A stretch of DNA of 49,966 nucleotides, from positions 1 through 49,966 of the forward strand of contig JAFGOY010000016.1 of assembly GCA_016926255.1 (NCBI GenBank). Direction: 5' to 3'. The stretch comes from Anaerolineae bacterium. GTDB lineage: Bacteria > Chloroflexota > Anaerolineae > Aggregatilineales > UBA3940. The notes beneath the pieces were generated by a model. The model was not told where the DNA came from. It saw nothing but the letters and a program-made list of their open reading frames with translations, and ran no database searches. Numbering within the stretch: the first letter of the stretch is position 1; each line of letters begins with the position of its first letter. The position numbers were made by a program, and so were the translations under genes. Positions 24,640 through 33,371 of this stretch are shown in pieces.

Positions 24640-26973
24640 CTACGGGATCGGGGTAGTTTCCTCAGTCGGTTCTTCGGCGGCGGGCTGCTCCTCATCGGTG
24701 GCAGCGGCGGCGGGCGCTTCCTCTTCGACCGGGGCGGCGGGCGTCTCTGCGCCGTTGACGCTCTGCGCGCAGCGGAACCCCACCCACGATGCGCCGGTAT
24801 CCTCCGGAACGTCGTAGCGATGGCCTGACCGGGCGAACGGCGAAAGCGACTGGAAGCTGCCGCCGCGCACCACGCGGAACGGCTCATCGAAGGGCTGGTC
24901 GCCGATCCGCACCGGGTCGAGAGTGCCCAGGCCCTCGTAGGAGCCGAAATACCAGTCCTGCACCCATTCGCTGGCGTTTCCGGCCATGCCCAGCACACCG
25001 GTCGGACTGAGGTCACGCGCAAAGGCTTCGACCGCGCTCAGACCACCCAACCCGGCGGAGAAGGTGTTGGCGCGGCCTTCCTCGAATTCGTTGCCCCAGG
25101 GATACCAGTACGATGCCCCTGTCGCCGGGTCGTAGCGGGCGGCTTTCTCCCACTCGGCTTCGGTGGGCAGGCGCTTGCCGAGCCAACTACAGTAGGTCGT
25201 CGCCTGTTCGTAGGTCACATAAACTACCGGGTGGCGGGCAAACGCGGCATCGACGAAGAACTCGGTGTTCGAGGGCGGTGTGCAGGTTTCAGACAGCACA
25301 CAGTCGGCGTAGGCTTCGTTGGTCACCTCGGTAATGTCGATATAGAACTCGCGCAGCGTCACGTCCTCGACCGGTTTGGCGTCGGCGAAATATTCTGGAT
25401 AGCAGATCGTATTGTCTTCTGCTTCCTCGATGCAGGCGAGCGTCGCCTCGGTTGCCTCTTCGTCGGTAACCCCGCGTGTGAACGATCCGCCCGGCACGAG
25501 CACCATGTTGGGCGGCGCGGGCGCGGTGGTCGGAACCGGCTCCGCCGTCGGCTCTTCGACGGCAGGAGGTTCTGTTGCCGGGATCGACGTCGGCACGGTG
25601 ATCACCGTCGGTGTGACATCGACCGGGACAACTTCGCCGACCGGGGCTTCATCCCCACCGCCGAACGGAAGCTGCCAGTCGAAGGGATTTGTCAGGAACA
25701 GCACCAGCAGAAGGACGATCACCACCGTCCCTGCGCCGATGGCAGCAAACGTGCCGATGGTCATCCCGCTGCCACGCCGGGGCGTGCGGAGTGATGGCTG
25801 TGAGGGTGGTTGATAAACGCGCGGCTGGTACCCGGCGGGCTGCCCGACCTGTTGAGTCGGTGCCTGGACGGGCACGGGCGGCAGGCCCGTTTCCGGGTCG
25901 ATGGAGTAGCCAGGGGGCACGCTGATCGGTGTGGGTATGGTCACCGCCGCTGGCTGTGTTGGTGGTTCTGGTGGCAGTGGGGCATCCGGCGCGACCGTCT
26001 CGCCCTGGTAGGTCGGCGCGGGCCTGACCTCCGGCTGGTAGGTTGGCGCAGTCTCGGTTTTGACCCCGTTCGCAGGTGCCTCAACACGTTTGGCCCGGAT
26101 GGTCTTGTCGGCCACTTCTTTGGCTTCGGAACGCGATACGGCCATTGTCGGCTGTTCATCGAAGGAAGGGATTCCACCGTCCCAGGTATGGGGCAGGTCG
26201 CTGACCGCCGGTGGCGCGCCGTCTCTAATCAGCGCAGTGATCACCGTAATATTATCTTTGCCGCCCCGGTCGGTGGCTTTCTGAATGAGCATCTCGGCGG
26301 CGTTTCGCGGCGACAGGTTGGCGACAACATTGGCGATCTCGTCATCGTGCATCACGCTGCTCAGGCCGTCGGTGCAGATTACCAGCGCATCGTCAGGCTG
26401 CAGGCGCAGGTCGAAAACGTCGATGTTGATCGTCTCCTCGGTGCCCAGCGTGCGCAGCATCACGTCGCGCCGGGGATGATCTTCGGCCTCTTCCGCCGAT
26501 ATCGCCCCTTCGTCGAGAAGCTGCTGAACGAGCGTGTGGTCGCGGGTCACCCGCTCGACTGCGCCGTCGCGGATCAGGTAGGCGCGGCATCCGCCCACCG
26601 AAGCGACGTGGCATTGTTCGCCGCGAACCGCCGCCGCGACGACCGTCGCTCCCAGCTTGACCAGTTCGGGGCGCTGCTTGGTGTAGGCAAACAGATCGGC
26701 ATTGGCCGCCGATACCGCTTCGCGGAGGCGCAGGCCCAGGTCAGGCTCGTCGCTCGTGTAGTAGGTGTGGATGATCTTCTGCGCCGCGTAGCGGGAGGCC
26801 ATCCGGCCCCGTTCCCCGCCGCCCTGCCCATCGGCGACCACGTACAGGCTCCCCGAAAAACGCCGCGCGGCCTCGTCGGTGGGCTGGTGGATCAGGACGA
26901 AATCTTCGTTGTCATCGGCAAGCCCGGTATCGGTCACTGGCCAGGCTTCCACCGTCATTTTTGAAGGACTCAT
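24640..26973 (-). CDS. PP2C-type Ser/Thr phosphatase fused to extracytoplasmic SUMF1-like domain
   Basis: 777 aa. Residues ~10-250 are a PP2C phosphatase: DDNEDF (21-25 region), VVADGQGGG (45-53), TDGLSS (201-206) and DNITVI (240-245) supply the metal-binding aspartates. A proline-rich linker (250-400) leads to one membrane helix at about 405-428. A second Pro/Thr linker is followed by a SUMF1/FGE-like domain (490-738) with VPGGSFTRG, RLPTEAEWEKAARY, YPWGN, ASEWVQDWY and RVVRGGSF, then an acidic tail. The cysteines used by true formylglycine-generating enzyme after RGGS are missing, so it is more likely a sensor or carbohydrate-binding domain. It would antagonise the Ser/Thr kinase seen elsewhere in the window. 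Confidence 0.93.
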   Translation of the reverse strand: MSPSKMTVEAWPVTDTGLADDNEDFVLIHQPTDEAARRFSGSLYVVADGQGGGERGRMASRYAAQKIIHTYYTSDEPDLGLRLREAVSAANADLFAYTKQRPELVKLGATVVAAAVRGEQCHVASVGGCRAYLIRDGAVERVTRDHTLVQQLLDEGAISAEEAEDHPRRDVMLRTLGTEETINIDVFDLRLQPDDALVICTDGLSSVMHDDEIANVVANLSPRNAAEMLIQKATDRGGKDNITVITALIRDGAPPAVSDLPHTWDGGIPSFDEQPTMAVSRSEAKEVADKTIRAKRVEAPANGVKTETAPTYQPEVRPAPTYQGETVAPDAPLPPEPPTQPAAVTIPTPISVPPGYSIDPETGLPPVPVQAPTQQVGQPAGYQPRVYQPPSQPSLRTPRRGSGMTIGTFAAIGAGTVVIVLLLVLFLTNPFDWQLPFGGGDEAPVGEVVPVDVTPTVITVPTSIPATEPPAVEEPTAEPVPTTAPAPPNMVLVPGGSFTRGVTDEEATEATLACIEEAEDNTICYPEYFADAKPVEDVTLREFYIDITEVTNEAYADCVLSETCTPPSNTEFFVDAAFARHPVVYVTYEQATTYCSWLGKRLPTEAEWEKAARYDPATGASYWYPWGNEFEEGRANTFSAGLGGLSAVEAFARDLSPTGVLGMAGNASEWVQDWYFGSYEGLGTLDPVRIGDQPFDEPFRVVRGGSFQSLSPFARSGHRYDVPEDTGASWVGFRCAQSVNGAETPAAPVEEEAPAAAATDEEQPAAEEPTEETTPIP

Positions 26974-26995
26974 TGATTGCCATCCAAACTATTCG

Positions 26996-27038
26996 CCCTC
27001 ACCCGGTCGACACCAAACGAAATGAGAGGGGGTGAGGG
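26996..27038. repeat. CCCTCACCC inverted repeat
   Basis: CCCTCACCC (26996-27004) and GGGTGAGGG (27030-27038) are perfectly complementary across 25 nt, upstream of the PP2C-SUMF1 start. It resembles the G-rich intergenic palindrome at the end of the window and may belong to a dispersed repeat family. Confidence 0.55.
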
Positions 27039-27154
27039 TCGTTGAACCAGAACTATCGAAAATACCAGTCAATTTCGGTGAGTGTAACCCGATCATACAA
27101 GAGCCAACACATCAATGCTAGATTGTATCAATCGGGCATGGTTAAGCCAAATCG

Positions 27155-27182
27155 ACCGGGGGCCGTTTTGCCGACCCCCGGT
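27155..27182 (-). terminator. GC-rich hairpin after the DUF4349 gene
   Basis: ACCGGGGG and CCCCCGGT pair around a 12-nt loop, 33 nt beyond the DUF4349 stop. The minus-strand continuation CGATTTGG has only a weak T-run, so termination is plausible but not strong. Confidence 0.5.
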
Positions 27183-27214
27183 TGGTGATTTGCGGACTGT
27201 TTGCCTATGATCGC

Positions 27215-28234
27215 CTATTCTTCCCGGTCATCCGGCATCTGTGCGGCGCGGCGTGCCCGCCTGCGGTGGGTGAGCGCGCGGACGCCAAGTACGATCAGGA
27301 CAAAGATGACGATGTACGGGCCGAGAACGAGCACGAGCCAGGTCAGCGCTTCAAGCAGGAAGTGAACCAGCCCCACCTGCGCATCGACCGCCGACTTGAC
27401 CGTCGTATTCAATGTCCAGGGCGCGGGGGTAGGCGTCAGGGTGGGTGTCGGCGTCGGGGTGACGATCTCCGGTTCTTCGAGGTTGACGGCGATTGTCGAG
27501 AAGGCCGACCGCCCTTCCAGGTATTTCATCCGGCCCTTGACCTGTTCGATCTCTTCTTCGATCCGGGAAAGCTCCTGGTTGACTTCCAGCGCTTCCTCGA
27601 CGGTTGTCGCGTCATCGAGGAAGGTGCGCAGCCGGTCGCGGGTCGCTTCGAGGTTCGTCAGCCGCGATTCGAGGTCGACGTACTCCGAGGTGACATCCTG
27701 CCCGGACGAGGTTTCGCTGATCACCTCGATCGCCAGGTCGCCGATGCGGCGCATTGCCGCTTCGAAGTTTTCGGCGCGCACGGCGATGGTGATCGACGCT
27801 GCCTTGCCGACCCCGTACTGCCAGGACTGGCTGCTCAGGACGTAGCCGCCGTTGTCGACCGCGATCTGGGCGATCTGGTCGAGCGCGGCGTCGGAACTCT
27901 GAACGATCAGGTACATATCGCCGCTCTTGATGATCATCCGTTCGTTGCCCTGCTGCGCGTCGGGGATCGTGTACCCGTTCGAGGCGACGGCGCCGGTATC
28001 GGCATCGTCCATCGGTGCCTCGGCGACGAATTCTTCCTCCGCCATCGGCTCTTCAGCATAGTCCCAATCGGCGGATTCTTCGGCGGCGGGTTCCTCGGCA
28101 GCGACATAGCCGGAATCGTCATAGTCTATCGCGGCCTTGGGGGCAGGTGCCGCACACCCGACGGCAATCAGGCCGAGCAGCACGATTGCACTCACGAAAA
28201 CCAACCATCTGTGTTTGCGGGTGACCTTCTTCAC
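27215..28234 (-). CDS. DUF4349 lipoprotein
   Basis: 339 aa beginning at GTG 28234 after GAGGAGGAG. The signal sequence ends in lipobox IAVGC (Cys at about 27). An acidic, Ala/Glu-rich linker (35-95) follows. Residues ~105-270 are DUF4349: MIIKSGDMYLIVQ, NGGYVLSSQSW, ITIAVRAENFEAAM, TSEYVDLESRLTNLEATRDRL and EINQEL-type coiled coil (VNQELSRIEEEIEQVKGRM), ending in FSTIAVNLEEPE. A proline/threonine stretch, a C-terminal membrane helix (ALTWLVLVLGPYIVIFVLIVLG) and a basic cytosolic tail complete it. The domain's function is unknown; the topology implies an envelope-spanning sensor or scaffold. Confidence 0.9.
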   Translation of the reverse strand: MKKVTRKHRWLVFVSAIVLLGLIAVGCAAPAPKAAIDYDDSGYVAAEEPAAEESADWDYAEEPMAEEEFVAEAPMDDADTGAVASNGYTIPDAQQGNERMIIKSGDMYLIVQSSDAALDQIAQIAVDNGGYVLSSQSWQYGVGKAASITIAVRAENFEAAMRRIGDLAIEVISETSSGQDVTSEYVDLESRLTNLEATRDRLRTFLDDATTVEEALEVNQELSRIEEEIEQVKGRMKYLEGRSAFSTIAVNLEEPEIVTPTPTPTLTPTPAPWTLNTTVKSAVDAQVGLVHFLLEALTWLVLVLGPYIVIFVLIVLGVRALTHRRRARRAAQMPDDREE

Positions 28235-28337
28235 ATTCTCCTCCTCTATGTGATCGATCTACTGAATCCATTATAGGGTTTTTTCACGATGGGAAAATCG
28301 CTATAGATATAGACGATGGAGGGGGCAGGGAAGTTCC

Positions 28338-28436
28338 AGCAAGCGACGGAGCATCGAGTTGGCCATCAACGGACTGAATGAAATCGCACAAATCCCATTG
28401 TTCCACGTTGTGAAGCACGATGCTCCGTCACTCGCT
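28338..28436. repeat. MITE-like inverted repeat pair
   Basis: AGCAAGCGACGGAGCATCG (28338-28356) matches the reverse complement of 28418-28436 at 17 of 19 positions, enclosing 61 nt. It lies in the 282-nt gap between the DUF4349 and serine hydrolase genes. It could be a miniature element, a decayed insertion remnant or a large RNA hairpin. No target duplication was identified. Confidence 0.55.
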
Positions 28437-28516
28437 AAGGGTAACACATTTTTACCGGTGATGGAAGGCTTCGAGATTGCCCTACAGGGAATCAATCAAA
28501 GAACCGGTTGTGTCCC

Positions 28517-29638
28517 TCACTCACCCGGCAGTGACGCGATGAAATCGGCCACCAGGTTGAGGTTCTGCTTTTCGAGCTTCCAGGGACGATCACCATGTTC
28601 GCCGAACAGCGGGTCGGCGGTAACGACGACCACCATGTCGAGATCATCCACGATGGCGATCTGCTGCCCGCCGTGTCCCCAGGCGAAGTTGTAGCGATAA
28701 CTGCCTGCGGTATTCGACCACCACTGGTAGCCGTAGCCGATCTCCTTCATGTTGCGGCCTATCCGGTAGTCCCAGGCGTCCTCTGTGTAGGTTTGCAGAG
28801 ATTCTTCTACCCAGTCGGCGGGGACGATTTGCTCTCCCTCGTATACCCCATCGTCGAGATACAGCAAACCGAACTTCGCCATATCGCGGGCGGTGAAATA
28901 CATATCGCCGTGACCGTTGTAGTTACCTTCCCAGTCGGTGATCCACTCGCCAATCTCCACGCCGAGCGGTTCGAAAAGGTGCTCTTGCTCGAAGGACTTG
29001 AGATCGGTATCACAGGCGCGGGCGACGATTATCCCGGCGAGGTGAGCACTCAGGCTGCTGTAGTCGAAATCAGTCCCCGGATCGTAGACGAGGGGGACAT
29101 CGACCAGATTGGATGATTCGAAGCCGTGATACAGCAGCTCGAACATTTCCGCGCTTGATTCCTCCCAGGGGTACCCGGCCCGCATTTGCAGAAGCTCCTG
29201 GATCGTGATCTCGTTTTTCCTCGGATCGTTGATCCGGGCCGCCAGTTCGGGGAAGAATTCCATCATCTTCTGGTCGACACTCGTCAGGCAGCCTTCTTCG
29301 ATGGCGATACCCACCGCCGCCGAGGTGTAGCTTTTTGTCGCCGATTGCAGCCGGTCTTTCTCGTCGATGCCGCCGCCGTGAAAGTAGTCTTCGGCGACCA
29401 GGTAGCCGTTTTTGATGACTAGCAGGCTGCGGATTGTCTCGACTTCGGTGGCGTTGAGATACAACTGCGCCACCAGGTCGGGATCGAGGCCCTGCGCCTC
29501 CGGCGTCGATACTTCCCAGTCGCCGCGTTCCTGCGGTGTATAATCGACTGCGGCGAGTTCCGCCGCCGAAGGGCCGCACCCGGCCAGCACAAACAGGATC
29601 AGGATCGTGCTGGTGATCAATAGTGACTTGAATTTCAT
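28517..29638 (-). CDS. beta-lactamase-fold serine hydrolase lipoprotein
   Basis: 373 aa; ATG 29638 follows AAGGAC. The signal sequence ends at the lipobox VLAGC (Cys about 21). The catalytic motifs of the class C beta-lactamase/esterase family are present: SATKS (SxxK, about 98-102) in RLQSATKSYTSAAVG, a YSS in the YxN position (about 193), and WGHGGQQ near the end (HGG triad-like). PYDLA-type sequence is absent, so it is unlikely to be an antibiotic resistance enzyme; a peptidase or esterase role at the cell surface is more likely. Monocistronic. Confidence 0.9.
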   Translation of the reverse strand: MKFKSLLITSTILILFVLAGCGPSAAELAAVDYTPQERGDWEVSTPEAQGLDPDLVAQLYLNATEVETIRSLLVIKNGYLVAEDYFHGGGIDEKDRLQSATKSYTSAAVGIAIEEGCLTSVDQKMMEFFPELAARINDPRKNEITIQELLQMRAGYPWEESSAEMFELLYHGFESSNLVDVPLVYDPGTDFDYSSLSAHLAGIIVARACDTDLKSFEQEHLFEPLGVEIGEWITDWEGNYNGHGDMYFTARDMAKFGLLYLDDGVYEGEQIVPADWVEESLQTYTEDAWDYRIGRNMKEIGYGYQWWSNTAGSYRYNFAWGHGGQQIAIVDDLDMVVVVTADPLFGEHGDRPWKLEKQNLNLVADFIASLPGE

Positions 29639-29685
29639 TGCTTGTCCTTACTACTCAAACCTACTTCCAGGCGTACCGTATCGGT

Positions 29686-30351
29686 TCAGATCGTCTCAGG
29701 CGCGGCTGCATCCGGGTTGAATCCCTTGGCGATGAACCACACCGCCATCACCATTTCCTGCAAGGCGATTGGAAGCGCAAAAACAAACACCAGATTGTCA
29801 GGCAGCACGCCGAACATGGTCAAAAAGACTTCGAGGACATGCAGGGCCAGGCCGATGAAGCCCCAGACGGTGAGCCAGCGGGGGATGAGCTTGAAGCGGT
29901 AGAGAATCGCGTAGAACATCACCGCCCCGATGGGGAAGATGATCTGCGTCAGGCGGCTGATCCAGTCAGAACTTGCGACCAGGACAGGTCCCAGGGGCTG
30001 CAAGCCATCGGCAGCCTCCCGACTCAGTGCCAGCAGCATGAACCAGCATACTACCGTTGCCAGGTAGGTGAAGCATTCGAGCGCCCCTCGAAAGATCAGG
30101 TAGCCCGCCGCCAGGGTTTCGTCGTGCTTCCTCAAGACCGGGTACCCCACCACCGGAATCATCGACAGAGACAGGCCCATGAGCAGCACAAAGAGCGCAC
30201 CGATGATCAACTGGTTTCCGTTTGCAGCGATATTTGCCAGATCGTCGGGAGATTCGAAGATAGGCGCGGATAAAATGGCACTCAGTACCCCCGCCACCGT
30301 CCCGGTGATATACAGGATTCCCATCATGCTGGCTGCTTTTCTTTTAGACAT
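29686..30351 (-). CDS. DUF4386 family membrane protein
   Basis: 221 aa with six hydrophobic helices. The N-terminus MSKRKAASMMGILYITGTVAGVLS and the later SMIPVVGYPVLRKHDETLAAGYLIFRGAL are characteristic of DUF4386, and PRWLTVWGFIGLALH is the usual C-terminal signature. Members are integral membrane proteins of unknown function, often annotated only by the domain. ATG at 30351 has a weak ribosome-binding site (AAGGAAAA). Confidence 0.9.
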   Translation of the reverse strand: MSKRKAASMMGILYITGTVAGVLSAILSAPIFESPDDLANIAANGNQLIIGALFVLLMGLSLSMIPVVGYPVLRKHDETLAAGYLIFRGALECFTYLATVVCWFMLLALSREAADGLQPLGPVLVASSDWISRLTQIIFPIGAVMFYAILYRFKLIPRWLTVWGFIGLALHVLEVFLTMFGVLPDNLVFVFALPIALQEMVMAVWFIAKGFNPDAAAPETI

Positions 30352-30444
30352 CGTTTTTTCCTTAATTTTTTAAAACCCCCGTTTTTTTTATTATAGGGAT
30401 ATGCTCTACCTCCGAAAGTTTGAACCTGGAGAGGGGTCTGCTGC

Positions 30445-30476
30445 GCAAAAAGAGAGCGACCTTTGCGGTCGCCCTC
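30445..30476 (-). terminator. terminator of the GT-C-like gene
   Basis: GGGCGACC and GGTCGCTC pair around GCAAA on the minus strand and are followed by TCTTTTTG, 23 nt beyond the stop of the gene at 30499. Confidence 0.85.
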
Positions 30477-30498
30477 CTGCAATTTTCTGATGTCCCAA

Positions 30499-32046
30499 TC
30501 ACCCGGCACCAGCCGACGATGCCGCACCCTCTCGCTTCCTGATCCGCCCTCTGACCTGCTCGATCAGCCAGTCGACTCCCAATCCCTGCACCACCGCCAG
30601 CGGCGCGATCAGCCCGATGTAGTAGCGCTGCCAGGGGAGATTGTTGGTCACGAGCAGGATGATCGCCGGGACGATGTACCAGAGCGCGACCAGCAGTCGG
30701 CTGTCCCGGTAATCGCCCTGGGCCAGCGCAATACTGCCCGCTGCCAGCAGCCCGATCAGCAGAATCCCCCAGGCGATGCTGCCCGCGCTGCCGTTCAAAC
30801 CGGCCCGCTGGTAGGTGTCGATCTCCGCCTGGATTTCCTCGAAGTCGGGCCAGTTGGCTGCCTCGTAGTATTCAGTGCGGCCAAAGAACGATTCGGTCAG
30901 CAGCTTGCCGACCCGCTCCCCGAATGAATACATGCCGCCTTCTTTACCCGCCTGGAGGTCCATCAGCCAGCCGCGCTGGTCGATCATGACGAAGATCGGC
31001 TCGTTCAGCTTCACCATTGCGCCGGGCTGGATGATCGGCGGGAGCACCATCGCCGCTATCGCCGCGCTGCGGGCCACCCAGGTCGGCCATCCTTGCGGGA
31101 GGCTGAAGGTAATCAGCAGCAGCCCCGCCCCGCCGATGATCGCCACCCGCGACCACGACCACCAGATCGGCATCAGGACATAGAACACGGCAATCGAGAG
31201 CAGCCCCGCCCCGAACAGCAGCCAGTTCTCGGTGATCGCTTCCCGTGATCCGATCTTCCCGGTGTCCCTCCGGTGCAGGATCGCCGCGATGAAGATGGCG
31301 AGGAAGGCAGCGGCGATGATCACCGCCGAGGTATGCTTGCATGCAGCGGCGAATCCGCTTGCCACCCCCAATCCCACCAGCCACGTGACCTTCTTCCTGC
31401 GCGTGAAGTCTTCTTTTCGCAGGCTTTTGATGATCTGCAGCGCGATCCAGATCACGAGCATCGACGAGAACAGCATCGCCCCTTCCTGCATCGCCCGCCG
31501 TCCGTTGACGAGCACCGCCGGGTTCAGCGTGTAGATCAGACTGGCGACCCAGGCCGCCGGTCGGCTGGCGGTGATCAAGCGGGTAATCAGGAAGACGAGA
31601 ATGATACTCGCCGCCAGCATCAGCGTCGAGGGCACGCGGCTGACGGCCAGCAGGCGATCGCCCGGCAGGGCACCGTCGATGACGTTCATTCTATACTCGT
31701 CGGCATGACGATAGGTATCCCAGTCCCAGGGAGCGTTGAGATCGTCGACCGTCAGCCCGGCGATCTGGCGGGCCAGCCCGACCGTCAGGGGGTGCACCGA
31801 GCCGGTCATGATCCGGTTGAACTGTTCGAGGCTGTTCCAGGAGCGGGGTGGTTCGGGAGGTTGATAGCGCAGCGCGTCGAGATCACCCTCGACGAAGATC
31901 GTCTCGTAGTCACGGCTCATGTAGATCAGCGTCGATTCGTCGCCGTGAAAGGGCACAAGGATCGTCCCGGCGAAGGCGTAGAGACACAGCAGTCCGACAA
32001 ATACCACGTCGAGGATTGTGTTCAGGCGTTTGTTTTTCTTGACCAT
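30499..32046 (-). CDS. GT-C-like (GT39-type) membrane glycosyltransferase
   Basis: 515 aa from ATG 32046 (MVKKNKRLNTILDVV) after GGGGAG; the longer frame upstream overlaps the neighbouring gene and is rejected. About ten hydrophobic helices. After the first helix, VPFHGDESTLIYMSRDYE provides the acidic GDE motif expected in the first periplasmic loop of GT39/ArnT-like enzymes. RLLAVSRVPSTLMLAASIILVFLI and NPAVLVNGRRAMQEGAMLF resemble the family. Such enzymes transfer a sugar from a polyprenyl phosphate on the outside of the membrane. The acceptor is unknown. The gene upstream, for a four-helix membrane protein, is 28 nt away and probably in the same operon. Confidence 0.8.
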   Translation of the reverse strand: MVKKNKRLNTILDVVFVGLLCLYAFAGTILVPFHGDESTLIYMSRDYETIFVEGDLDALRYQPPEPPRSWNSLEQFNRIMTGSVHPLTVGLARQIAGLTVDDLNAPWDWDTYRHADEYRMNVIDGALPGDRLLAVSRVPSTLMLAASIILVFLITRLITASRPAAWVASLIYTLNPAVLVNGRRAMQEGAMLFSSMLVIWIALQIIKSLRKEDFTRRKKVTWLVGLGVASGFAAACKHTSAVIIAAAFLAIFIAAILHRRDTGKIGSREAITENWLLFGAGLLSIAVFYVLMPIWWSWSRVAIIGGAGLLLITFSLPQGWPTWVARSAAIAAMVLPPIIQPGAMVKLNEPIFVMIDQRGWLMDLQAGKEGGMYSFGERVGKLLTESFFGRTEYYEAANWPDFEEIQAEIDTYQRAGLNGSAGSIAWGILLIGLLAAGSIALAQGDYRDSRLLVALWYIVPAIILLVTNNLPWQRYYIGLIAPLAVVQGLGVDWLIEQVRGRIRKREGAASSAGAG

Positions 32047-32074
32047 CCGGTTAAATCTCCCCACCGGTCGATGA

Positions 32075-32515
32075 CTAATGATGTGTGCGCAGATTGAGCC
32101 AGGTCGCTGCGATGAAGAGCAGCGTATAGAACGCCCAGTAAATCCGCCCAATAGACCACATCGGAATCCAGAATAGAACCTGCCAGACTACGTACAGGAT
32201 GACGTAAGGGAAAAACACCGCCGGAAGGATCGGGGCACGCCACTCGATACCCAGCATGCGGTCGACAATAAACCCGAATAGCGCCCAGGCGGTGAACACC
32301 AGCGCCCCCGCCGGGAAAATCGCGGGGACGCCGTCGGCCCGCAGGAGCAGGATCGCCAATACCAGCCCTGGAACGCCCATCGCGTAGACGATCCACCCCC
32401 AGCGCAGTTCGATCTCTGGCCGCCAGTTGCGGGCAGCAAAGTCCCCTACGAGCAGGGCCATCATCAGGATGCCGAAAACGGCGAACACGACACGCAGAGT
32501 TGACTGGTTGAGCAT
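32075..32515 (-). CDS. membrane protein with five to six helices
   Basis: 146 aa from ATG 32515 (MLNQSTLRVVFAVFG); AAAGGA lies upstream. The frame is open a further 59 codons but that part overlaps the divergent gene. Hydrophobic segments: VVFAVFGILMMALLVGDF, WGWIVYAMGVPGLVLAILLL, IFPAGALVFTAWALFGFIV, ILPAVFFPYVILYVVWQVLF and IYWAFYTLLFIAATWL. No recognised motif. Short gap to the GT-C-like gene suggests joint expression. Confidence 0.78.
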   Translation of the reverse strand: MLNQSTLRVVFAVFGILMMALLVGDFAARNWRPEIELRWGWIVYAMGVPGLVLAILLLRADGVPAIFPAGALVFTAWALFGFIVDRMLGIEWRAPILPAVFFPYVILYVVWQVLFWIPMWSIGRIYWAFYTLLFIAATWLNLRTHH

Positions 32516-32573
32516 GGGCGCTATCCTTTGTATACGATCTGTTTGATCAATCCTCAGCGCGGAGGACTGCCTC

Positions 32574-33371
32574 ATGGACGATTTAATTCTACAACAGGCT
32601 GATTGCACACAGGAACCCGGCCCAAACTGGCAGCGCCTGATGACCGGCGGCAGCCGTCTCGACGTGACAGGGGCGGGCTGGCGATTTGTCAACCTGCCGG
32701 TTGGCGAAGGACATTATACCAATGCCCAGATCGACGATTACGAGGGGCTGCGCCGCCGGGATTTTCTGTGGAGGCCGCCGCTGCGATTGACCGTCCGGGC
32801 GCGGTTCTCGCACAACTCCGGCGATCTGACCGGCACGGCGGGGTTCGGCTTCTGGAACGATCCCTTCATGATGACCGGCTGGCGGGTGCCCGCTCTGCCG
32901 CGCGTGCTCTGGTTCTTCTACGCCTCGCCGCCCTCGAATATGAAGCTCGATTTGAGCACGCCCGGCAGCGGCTGGAAAGCCGCCGCGCTCGACGCGATCC
33001 GGCTGCCCTTTTTCCTGCTCGCCCCGACCGCCCCGCTCGCCATCCCGCTGATGAACATCAGGCCGCTGTACCGGGCGCTGTGGCCCATCGGCCAGCGGGC
33101 GATTGGCGTCGGCGAGGCGCTGCTTGATGTCGATATGACTGGCTGGCACACCTACACAATCGAATGGCGCAAAAAACGGGCCAGCTTTTTCGTCGACAGC
33201 CGCCCCGTTCTCGACTGTGCCGCGCCGCGCGGCCCGCTTGGTTTTGTGATGTGGATCGACACCCAATCGCTGATCGCCACACCCTGGGGCCGGTTCAAAT
33301 GGCAGGCGCTCCCCCTCGACCGCGAACAGTGGATGGAAGTCGCCGATCTGCGGATCGACCGGCTGGGTTAA
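32574..33371 (+). CDS. concanavalin-A-like/GH16-like protein without catalytic motif
   Basis: 265 aa; ATG 32574 follows GGAGG. No signal peptide. SRLDVTGAGWRFVNLPV, ARFSHNSGDLTGTAGFGFWN and WHTYTIEWRKKRASFFVD-SRPVLD are the strand patterns of GH16/LamG-type jelly-roll lectins (the latter is the familiar Y-x-I-E-W...FxVDG motif). The catalytic ExDxxE of GH16 is absent, so it is probably a binding protein or structural relative. A hydrophobic middle section (LPFFLLAPTAPLAIPL) is unusual. It ends tail to tail with the lipoprotein gene, sharing the bases TTAA for both stops. Confidence 0.7.
   Translation: MDDLILQQADCTQEPGPNWQRLMTGGSRLDVTGAGWRFVNLPVGEGHYTNAQIDDYEGLRRRDFLWRPPLRLTVRARFSHNSGDLTGTAGFGFWNDPFMMTGWRVPALPRVLWFFYASPPSNMKLDLSTPGSGWKAAALDAIRLPFFLLAPTAPLAIPLMNIRPLYRALWPIGQRAIGVGEALLDVDMTGWHTYTIEWRKKRASFFVDSRPVLDCAAPRGPLGFVMWIDTQSLIATPWGRFKWQALPLDREQWMEVADLRIDRLG

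Noticed and set aside
25810-26964. 384-aa plus-strand open frame
   Set aside because: It is antisense to the PP2C-SUMF1 gene, lacks a ribosome-binding site and has the Arg/Gly-rich composition typical of GC-rich shadow frames.
27182-28276. 364-aa plus-strand open frame
   Set aside because: It lies opposite the DUF4349 gene, is arginine-rich and has no domain.
28301-28495. 64-aa minus-strand frame as a transposase remnant
   Set aside because: It overlaps the inverted repeat but has no recognisable transposase motif or start signal, so only the repeat is reported.
28517-29638. Antibiotic-resistance beta-lactamase
   Set aside because: The SxxK and HGG motifs fit the broad serine hydrolase family, but class C-specific sequence is missing and it is a lipoprotein; resistance cannot be claimed.
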